Source: Pristionchus mayeri
Taxonomy: Eukaryota; Nematoda; Chromadorea; Rhabditida; Neodiplogasteridae
Direction: 5' to 3'
NCBI GenBank assembly: GCA_036245805.1
Contig: BTRK01000003.1
Coordinates: 37,527,215 to 37,591,214 of the forward strand
DNA: 64,000 nt
This document shows positions 57,159 to 64,000 of this stretch, one piece after another. Position numbers and translations under genes: made by a program. Position 1 is the stretch's first letter; each line of letters opens with the position of its first letter. The notes under the pieces were generated by a model. It was not told the DNA's origin and made no database searches. It saw only the letters and a list, made by a program, of their open reading frames with translations.

Positions 57159-60100
57159 AATTTAAATACCAAGAACGGGCGAGGGAAGCGGTTTGCCGTC
57201 GGCATTGCAAGCACTCCGCACTGACGGGCCAGTCCAGTTGCATCTGTGGTTGGAGTACACGCGGTCCCTCTGAAATTGAACGACGATCTTAGATGGTGCA
57301 ATCTCTTTGAAATGTCTTGGGACTTTCGAAACGCGACCTTACGGAGCGGAACTATGCATGAGTTCGTATAATTCGGTCCTATATCGATCCCGCACGGCCG
57401 CGTTACGAAAGAAATATGTCTCGACATTCTACGTGCTTTCTAAGCGGCTTTACAGGCGAACAAACCCCGCTTTGGCTATGTTTAGTAAATACATAAAATG
57501 CAAACACACATTTTTTTCTCGTTCGAATATGTTTTCATTTGAATTTACCTCTAGTATGCGGTTGATACGCCTGTTGTCCGAAGCTTCCTTAGTGGGATAC
57601 TGGCAGAACTCTTCTTGTGTCATCCTCTCGCAGCGGAGTTCTTGAGCCGTTTGCACTACCCGGATTTCGAGAGGCGTGATGAGAGCCATGAAACCGCCGT
57701 GGAATTTCTTAATTACGCATATTTTTATCAGGTTGGTCATAAAGTTTTGCGCGATTTTGACTAAAGTACATTCTGGCATCTACAATCGTTCGTTGTTGTC
57801 CAATCAACTTAGATCTTTTAGTGGTATATAGGGGCTTTTATACTCTCTTTAGAGTACCCTATCATAGATCTGTCCGATCAAGGAAAATAATAAGGCGATG
57901 CACCAAACTTCATGTGGTTGATCAACGACGTGACTTTTCAAAGGATTTGCTTTTCATTTAGAACGGAGATAGGACCCAATCTAAACCACAGTAGTAAAGT
58001 ATGATGGGAATATATCGTACTGGTGATGTTGAGACTGGCCAGCCACAAAAGGCATATTAGAAATATGCGCGTAATCCGAATTTGGGTTTTAATGGCACTT
58101 GTCAAGATACGTTTTGGAGCACTATATCTATGCCGACAGTTGTTGAGTTTTCAATTATTCATGATTGTGAACTACCTTTCCAGTAAAAGTCACAATTCCC
58201 TTTGGGGGGATAATTGGGCTCTCCATTCACGAACATGGTTCTTAGGATTTTAGGTGCCCAATTTAGAACATCGAAATACACACTTTAAGTTTTTTTGTGC
58301 TAGCCATGTGGTTTGAAGGGCGGTACTTTCCTGTTAAAATTAACGAACAGCCCTTACCGTATCACTTACGATTTAGGAATATTGTGGAGGTCGCTACTTT
58401 TCCTAGGGTGAGCCGTGCTTGAAGACCCTCCATGTCAGGTTTTTCGACGTTTTCATTGTAAAATAATTGAGAAACAAATATCACTTTTCTAGATGAGAAA
58501 GGAAAGTGGGCTCTTAAATATTGATGTAATAGAGAACCATGTAAGTAGTGATTACAGCGCCCATAGGTAGAGGTCACCCGCGTCAATCCTCGAAACAGGT
58601 AGAATAGAAATCATATTTTTCTAAGTGCCCGTGTTTCATTGACCTCTACGAAGCCCATTTCGAATTCGGCACGTCTCTCTTTTTGAAAATAGGTAGTGCA
58701 CGCCTAGTGCTTTTTAATAAACTTTGTGAGTCTCCATCTAAAAATTTATCTGCGAAGTACAGCAACTTTAAATAAAATCTTATTTTTCTGAAAAATTCAA
58801 AGTTACGAAGATCTTGATTTCTTGCATAGTAGAGATACTTGGAATAGTTCAACAATATTAGTCTAAAGGTCGAACATGTCCCTATATATCTTCATCAGGA
58901 CAACACGTGGCGATTTGAGCAAAAGAAAATTAAAAAAACTTGGGGTCAGAAATCGCGCAAAACTTTATGACCAACCTAATATGTTGATAGCATAATATCA
59001 ATTACATGAAAAGTGTCGTCGAAACACCTTATCATCTGATGTATAATGAATCCTGATAGTGGCCGCATTGACCCCTCCCCCCGTCATGGACGTGCATCTG
59101 GAATAAAAACAATAACATTAAAAATAACAACAACAACATTAACAACAGTATCTGGACTTGGAAATATTTTAAGATTCCTTCATTCAGCATACTACCTCGC
59201 TCGTCAGACAGTGTGAGAGAGTATGCGTAATGAGGATATCGTAAATTTTTTTGCACACTCCAGAACAGTATGCATTATGTATTGTTGTGTATTTTATGTA
59301 TTGCTATTGTTGTTTGTAGGTGTTGCTGTTTTTGTTGTTGTCGTCGTTGAAGGTGTTATTGCATCTAATCTTCAACCAACGCGTTATCGACGGCAGGGCA
59401 CTCCTGGCGGTAGGGCTGATCACAATACGCACCAATCCACAGCTCGAGCATCCATTCGCCGATATCGTACTTGTCCTGCAACATGAATATCGTAATAACA
59501 ATAACAACAATATTGCGGTTGTTGTCAATAACTGTTGTTGTTGTTGTTTTTGTTGCTATTCTGTGTCAAATCAATATTTCTATAGTTGTTTTCTTCAGAA
59601 TAGGTCACTTACCACCTCGCCTGGGCGAATCGTCATTCTCCCATTATCATCAGCATATGAGTAGTATCGTTGTTCCGTATTCACTCGATGAATATCTGTC
59701 CCGTATCCTTCAATCCTCCTGCTGAATTTGACCAATTCGACCATAGATCTGAAATTTACTAGCATATCCAACAAGGAGAAATAAAAAATATCACAGATTT
59801 ATATGATAAAAGAGATCAAAGATCAAGGGTCTTGTAACACACCCGTTTAGAGGAACGTAGCTGCCGTTCTTCCTCATGCAGAGCAAAGTGAAATTAGAAA
59901 AAGAGATCTGAAAAATAACAGTAGTCGTGGGTACGGAAGGGGAGGGCCTCGGACAGGGTGGGTACGGTAGGAGTGGCCTGGCTACTTTAGGGTAAGAGCA
60001 CTTGATTGTCGGAGGGTAGCGGGAGGTATTGGACATGATTATTTCGGAGGGATAGGGAGGTTTGGAGGGGGGTAGGGCTGGGGGTATACGGTAGGGGGAT

Positions 60101-60545
60101 AAAGTAGGGGAGGGGATATAGTAGGGGATACGGTAGGGGAGGGGATACAGGAGGGCGATACGGTAGTGGATACGGGAGGGGAGGAGATACGGTAGGGAAG
60201 GGGATGCGGTAGGGGAGGGGATACGGTGGCTTGTGAAAAGAGGGACTCCGACATCGAGGAGAATAACATGGCTATAGAGGGGATAGGGAAGGGAAGGGAC
60301 TTTCGCACAGGTAGAGGGGGTAGTGTGGATAAAGTGTTCAGTTCCGGGTATTTGAGTACTGGGAGTGGGGGAGTGGATACTACAGGCGTATAAAGTTGGG
60401 GGGAGGGGGTCAGAGGAGAAGGGTAGAGATCTGGGGAGGGGTCCCTACAGAGGGGGGGGGAGTCAGGCAGGAGGGCAAGGGTAAGTTTTACGTCATCAGC
60501 AAAAGACGAGACGAGTAGAAGAGCGAGCACCAACAAGTTGACCAT
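56851..60545 (-). CDS. Secreted Pro-rich, Cys-containing protein with probable GPI tail
   Basis: Minus-strand exons: signal/Pro-rich exon from 60545 (MVNLLVLALLLVSSFADD, then Pro/Ser/Tyr repeats, donor not placed), 59843-59907, 59613-59748, 59377-59475, 59028-59097, 57549-57707, 57343-57428, 57170-57268 and 56851-57029. Landmarks: LLCMRKNGSYVPL; ADDNGRMTIRPGE; AYCDQPYRQECP; LRCERMTQEEFCQYP; HRCNWTGP...ACNADGKPLPSP; then an Ala/Ser linker and hydrophobic tail GAFLSLSALLLKSIF, which looks like a GPI-attachment signal. Exon lengths agree with the paralogue at 61100-63740. The phase between 59377 and 59097 does not fit the GT donor. A mariner-like element is inserted in the intron before 57707, and the Pro-rich exon is a minisatellite. 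Function unknown. Confidence 0.6.
57102..57160. repeat. (AAT)n microsatellite
   Basis: About 18 AAT units lie in the intron between the last two exons of the secreted-protein gene. Confidence 0.95.
57728..58979. mobile_element. Mariner-like element, copy 2
   Basis: It has the same TIRs and TA duplication (57726-57727, 58980-58981) as 3977-5232. By eye about 98-99% identical, with a few substitutions, a 6-bp difference near 58482 and small deletions near 58600 and 58930. It lies in an intron, 20 bp upstream of the 3' splice site of exon 57549-57707. Confidence 0.9.
60050..60480. repeat. G-rich minisatellite inside the Pro-rich exon
   Basis: Imperfect units of about 14-17 bp (GGGGATACGGTAGGGG) encode Pro/Ser/Tyr repeats on the minus strand. 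Length variation here would change the Pro-rich linker without disturbing the flanking exons. Confidence 0.7.
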
Positions 60546-61099
60546 TTCGAGACGAGAATGGAGAGGAGGAGGAGGGGAGACCCTTTTATAGGCAGAGCAG
60601 ACGCGACAAATGAAGATGCAGATTGGGTAATTAGATGCAAAGAAGGAGATTAGTGATTTCATTAGATGGAAAGAAGAGGATTATTGATCAAATTGGAATG
60701 TGTTATTGCAAATTCGAAGTGAACAATAACAACTTGAACCAGACATCTAAAATAGTTATGGTGTTATAAAAATAATAAATTTAAAAGTACTACATTTAAC
60801 CTTCCAATTAAGAGGGGGATTATTGATTGGATTGGAAAGTGTTGTTGCAAATTCGAATATGTAGATTAGAAGAACAACTATAAAAATTCAGCGTAGCAGT
60901 ATAATATGCATTTTGTTCAGACAAAAGAGGCTTATCAAAAAGTTGGTCGAACACCTTATTGCCCTTCTCTCTACCCTTTCCCTCTACCCCCACGTCCTTC
61001 CAAGATTAGCATACATGCTATCGAAAGGAAAATTCATAGTAATCAGTGTTTGTACCGTATTCGAGTTTTAGTCAGTGTTTTCCAGTATTCTCATCACTT
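60546..61099. other. Intergenic between the two secreted-protein paralogues
   Basis: Contains a duplicated short block (GATTATTGAT..AAATTGGAA... at 60670 and GATTGGAAAGTG at 60830). No gene is seen. Confidence 0.5.
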
Positions 61100-61434
61100 T
61101 CAGAAGAGGCTGTTGAGGAGGAGGGCCGACAGGGAGAGGAGAGCGCCCGTTGCTGCAGAGGATGTAGCCCCGTTCGAGGGGGCTGCTCCGTTCACTGCAG
61201 ATGCCACTGATGCTGCAGCGCCGTTGTCGTGCTCGTTGCCTAAAACACATATAGTTAATATAATTAGATATTTTAAAAATAATATAATAAATATACCAAG
61301 TAGGGGGCGAGGGAAGCGGTTTTCCGTTGGCGTTGCAAGCGCTGCTCTCCGACTCGCCGTCCCATTTGCAAGCGAAAGGCTAAACAACGTATAGTTTAAG
61401 ATGGTAGTATGACATTTTCGCAAAATAGAGCGTT

Positions 61435-62996
61435 GGTGTAGCGAAATACCTTCGCTACTATAATTTCATTCACTAATAATCAATATTATTCAATAAACAA
61501 ATCAATTAATAATTCGACAATAAATAAAGACAATTCTCGCTTCATGAATTACTGTACCAAACGCACTCGCTGCGAATCGACCCGGCTACGTGTACCGGGC
61601 CGCGATACTCAGTCTGATTTCGAAATAGATTTTCCTGGACGTTTTCGTCGTTGTTGTTGTCGTTGATGATCGATTGACGTGTTGCTTCACGTCGTCGCCC
61701 TTCTCCCGGTTAACTTCAACCATTCAGTACTAGACAACTCACTGTCTAGCCCCTGTCACTCGTTAACTGACCTGCGAATTGTCACGAGCTGACTCATCGT
61801 TTTTCCGCATTGTTTTCAACTCTTTCACCCTCACTTCACCTATCATCACCTTTCACTTGTTCCCTCACTGTTCCAATCTCATCCCAGCCTCATTTCACCC
61901 CTCACATTAGCTGTCCTGCCGTTGTCGCGAGCTAATTCATCGTTCTTTCACCAGTTTTCCCATCCATTCCGCCCATATTTCACTCAACCACATTTGTCAT
62001 CATTCCTTCCAATCATTCCATAGTATCGCATAATCGTCAGCGTGCTATCATTCATCCATCCCGCGTTCATTACGCTTCATTGTTAGATGCGGTTCACTTC
62101 GTCCGACTTACACCGTACACCCATCGATCGACTTCAACATTGATCGATCGACTCTTCACTTCCTTCTCCTCTTCAATAATAAAGGTACACTTGCCCCTCA
62201 TTAATCAAATCAATTCCATTCCCCCCTTCTTGTTTATTAATTAGTTTTTTCGCCTTAAACTTGTAAATTTGAATAAATAAAGTTATTTTATTTTTTTCCT
62301 GTTTGCTCCCCTAAGAGAAAGGACCAACAACTTTGGAATCTATATCGAGAAAACCAGATCCACACCTCGATATCATTGTTTTTCTCGTAGAGTTGCTAGG
62401 ATTTTAAACGCTCTCCCCACCCATGTATTGTCATCCCCCAGCATCCCTGTCTTCAAGAAGAGATTGATAACTCTAGAATTTGATTTTCGGAAATATATTT
62501 TCCAATAGTATTCCCTCCTTCCACTACCTTACCACATTCCTTCATTCTCATCCCCTCCCCCCTTTAGAGATCCCCTGACGCTGGATCTCGGAGCAGAGTC
62601 TACCTGGTCTACCTTGAGTGCCTCCTCCTCGATAAAACTCCCCATCAGAACAGACGAAGACAGATGAGACCAGCCGATTGGATCTTCGCATTTTACGATT
62701 GCACCTCCTTCCCCCCCATTCCCCCCTTCCTATCGTATTCGACCTCAGTGTGAGGAGAGTCAACTCTCTTGTATCATAACACATAAGTAATTATTCGTCT
62801 TTCGTTGCGCCGCTGAGCGTAGATAAATATATATATAATATAAATCAATTCCATTCCCCCCTTCTTGTTTATTAATTAGTTTTTTCGCTTTAAACTTGTA
62901 AATTTGAATAAATAAAGTTATTTTATTATCACCCTTTGTCCTTTGCATTCCATTAACAGATTCTGGCAACGGAATCCTGTACAGTTGGGTACAGAC
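61435..62996 (+). mobile_element. Retro-like repeat with a LINE RT C-terminal fragment
   Basis: Starts with a TAGCGAAATACCTTCGCTA hairpin similar to 30012 and shares GCGAGCTAATTCATCG blocks with 30360-30420. At 62387-62509 the plus strand encodes RVARILNALPTH...IPVFKKRLITLEF before a stop, the usual C-terminal WNxLP...FKxxL pattern of LINE reverse transcriptases. AATAAA signals precede the 3' end near 62960. It interrupts the secreted-protein paralogue. Confidence 0.6.
62213..62929. repeat. 84-bp direct repeat, two copies
   Basis: 62213-62296 and 62846-62929 are almost identical (CCATTCCCCCCTTCTTG...AATAAATAAAGTTATTTTATT), 633 bp apart. Both carry a polyadenylation-like AATAAA and may be two nested 3' ends of the same retroelement family. 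Confidence 0.8.
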
Positions 62997-63397
62997 CGAG
63001 TTAGCTGGATACTTGCAGAACTCCTCTTGTGTCATCTTCTTGCAGCGCAGCTCAGCACCGCTTTGCACTAACTGGACGTCGAGCGGCGTGATCAGAGCCA
63101 GGAATCCGCCGTTGAATTTCTGCAATTAACTTAGTATTATAATGATTGCAGATTCATAGGGACCTTCTTGTCAGCTTCGTCCGTGTAATTAACCCGGATG
63201 CTAGTTTTATGACTTTTGCACCTGAAACAGTAATGCTTGCATTTAGAGGGGTTCTTCGCATCACTAACGCATTGGCACCGACAGGACACTCCTCGCGGTA
63301 GGGCATATCGCAGTCCATTTCAATCCAGAACGCAACCTCCTGTCCGAGCTGATTCGGCTTCTGCAGGTTTTTTAATAGCCGATTCATATTAGAGGCC

Positions 63398-63480
63398 CTA
63401 GCTCGGATGAGAACATTGACTTCATTACGCCTTTGATATATCAATGGCGGTATGACGTCATCATTCTCATCCGACCAGGT
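63398..63480. mobile_element. Intronic palindromic MITE centred on TTGATATATCAA
   Basis: Arms CTCGGATGAGAA / TTCTCATCCGA frame a centre ACGCCTTTGATATATCAATGGCG. It lies between two exons of the secreted-protein paralogue. One arm recurs at 40488-40550. Confidence 0.7.
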
Positions 63481-63880
63481 GCCGTTAGAAGTAGGCCACT
63501 CACTAAAAGACCTGCTTCAATCGATATCGTCCCATTCTTATCGGATTTTGATGACGATGTGGCTTTCAGCGATGCATCGCGGAAGGTGATCATAGTGCTA
63601 AACATGTATCAACTAGTAAACATTTATTACCGAATTTGGTAGCAAAGATCAAGAACCAAAGTAAAATAAACGTGCCTTTCTAGAGGGGCGTAGCTGCCAT
63701 TCTTCCTCATGCAGAGCAGAGTGAAATTAGAAAAGGAGATCTGAAAAAGCTGTAATCGTGGGATACGGTAGGGGAGATATTCCGACAGGGTGGGTACGGT
63801 AGGAGAGGCATGGCTACTGTAGCATTTGCATGTCTGAGGGAATCGGAAGGTATTTTTTATACATATATACATATACATAT

Positions 63881-64000
63881 TTATTCAACCATCAGGGTCT
63901 GGGCCTGTTGAATGATGCTCGTGTTCCATAGGTCGGGGTCTCTTCTGCACATGCTGCTCCAGCCAGCTCCACATTGACGAGTCATGTCATCGCGCCATCT
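63881..64000 (-). mobile_element. RTE-type LINE 3' end, running off the window
   Basis: The minus strand reads RWRDDMTRQCGAGWSSM and continues open to TAA at 63881-63883, homologous to the RWRDDLSRAIGTQWWS terminus of the LINE at 43706-46557. An (ATATGT)n tail follows at 63860-63880, as expected of RTE elements. Its body lies beyond 64000. Confidence 0.8.

Larger units (their letters stand above)
61100..63740 (-). pseudogene. Paralogue of the secreted GPI-tailed protein, disrupted
   Basis: Minus-strand exons equivalent to the neighbour: 63676-63740 (LLCMRKNGSYAPL), about 63523-63600, 63265-63360 (WIEMDCDMPYREECP), 63164-63221, 62997-63119 (LRCKKMTQEEFCKYP), about 61297-61390 (SACNANGKPLPSP) and 61100-61239, whose tail ALLSLSALLLNSLF again looks like a GPI signal. 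Exon 63676-63740 has the same 65-nt length as its partner but a GC donor. A C-run expansion near 61306 shifts the frame relative to the last exon. About 1.5 kb of retro-like repeat separates the exons at 62997 and 61390. The signal-peptide exon is not seen before the LINE at 63881. Disruption is likely but not proven. Confidence 0.55.

Noticed and set aside
59320..59664. 114-codon Leu/Val-rich frame on plus
   Set aside because: Arises from CAA/TTG-type microsatellites antisense to exons of the secreted-protein gene.

Overview
The window looks like a nematode (rhabditid/diplogastrid-type) genomic contig. Introns are mostly 45-70 nt with T-rich TTTCAG/TTTTAG acceptors and GTGAGT/GTAAGT donors, intergenic DNA is AT-rich, and mariner, RTE-type LINE, Tc1-like, MITE and foldback elements are dense. 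The species cannot be fixed from sequence alone. Exon structures given here were read by eye from splice signals, reading phase and comparison between paralogues.

Layout: 1-1560 is satellite DNA (120-bp satellite, 39-bp heat-shock-element-like minisatellite, GA-rich low complexity). 1871-3440 is a foldback element, 3977-5232 a mariner-like element, 5357-6220 a small five-exon gene (-). 6292-8014 is a long-TIR MITE containing a dead mariner. 10645-13060 and 14781-16910 are the first two members (one dead, one intact) of a family of p38/MAPK-derived pseudokinases; 24558-26598 and 27349-29796 are two further intact members; 49932-52161 and 52780-56303 (-) are two more, both broken. 17332-20010 holds small minus-strand genes. 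20297-23025 is a large near-perfect palindrome, a head-to-head duplication of an unknown gene that continues to about 24200. 31932-36248 is a signal peptide / coiled-coil / single-TM receptor-like kinase with an apparently active PEK (PERK/GCN2-like) kinase domain. 36270-40147 carries two large foldback elements and a mariner MITE. 40554-41546 is a multi-exon unknown gene (-). 43583-46870 is a MITE carrying a dead RTE-type LINE. 48437-49612 is another foldback. 56851-60545 (-) and 61100-63740 (-) are paralogous genes for secreted, Cys-containing proteins with probable GPI-anchor tails; the second is interrupted by a LINE fragment and looks frameshifted. A further LINE 3' end (-) starts at 63881.

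The main biological theme is a recently expanded MAPK-like family whose conserved catalytic residues have been replaced in a consistent way (HRD to xRN, DFG mostly to GFG). Copies stand at different stages of decay, next to one kinase of a different class that keeps its catalytic residues. Short palindromic MITEs repeatedly sit inside introns of these genes; one of them duplicated a 3' splice site on insertion.
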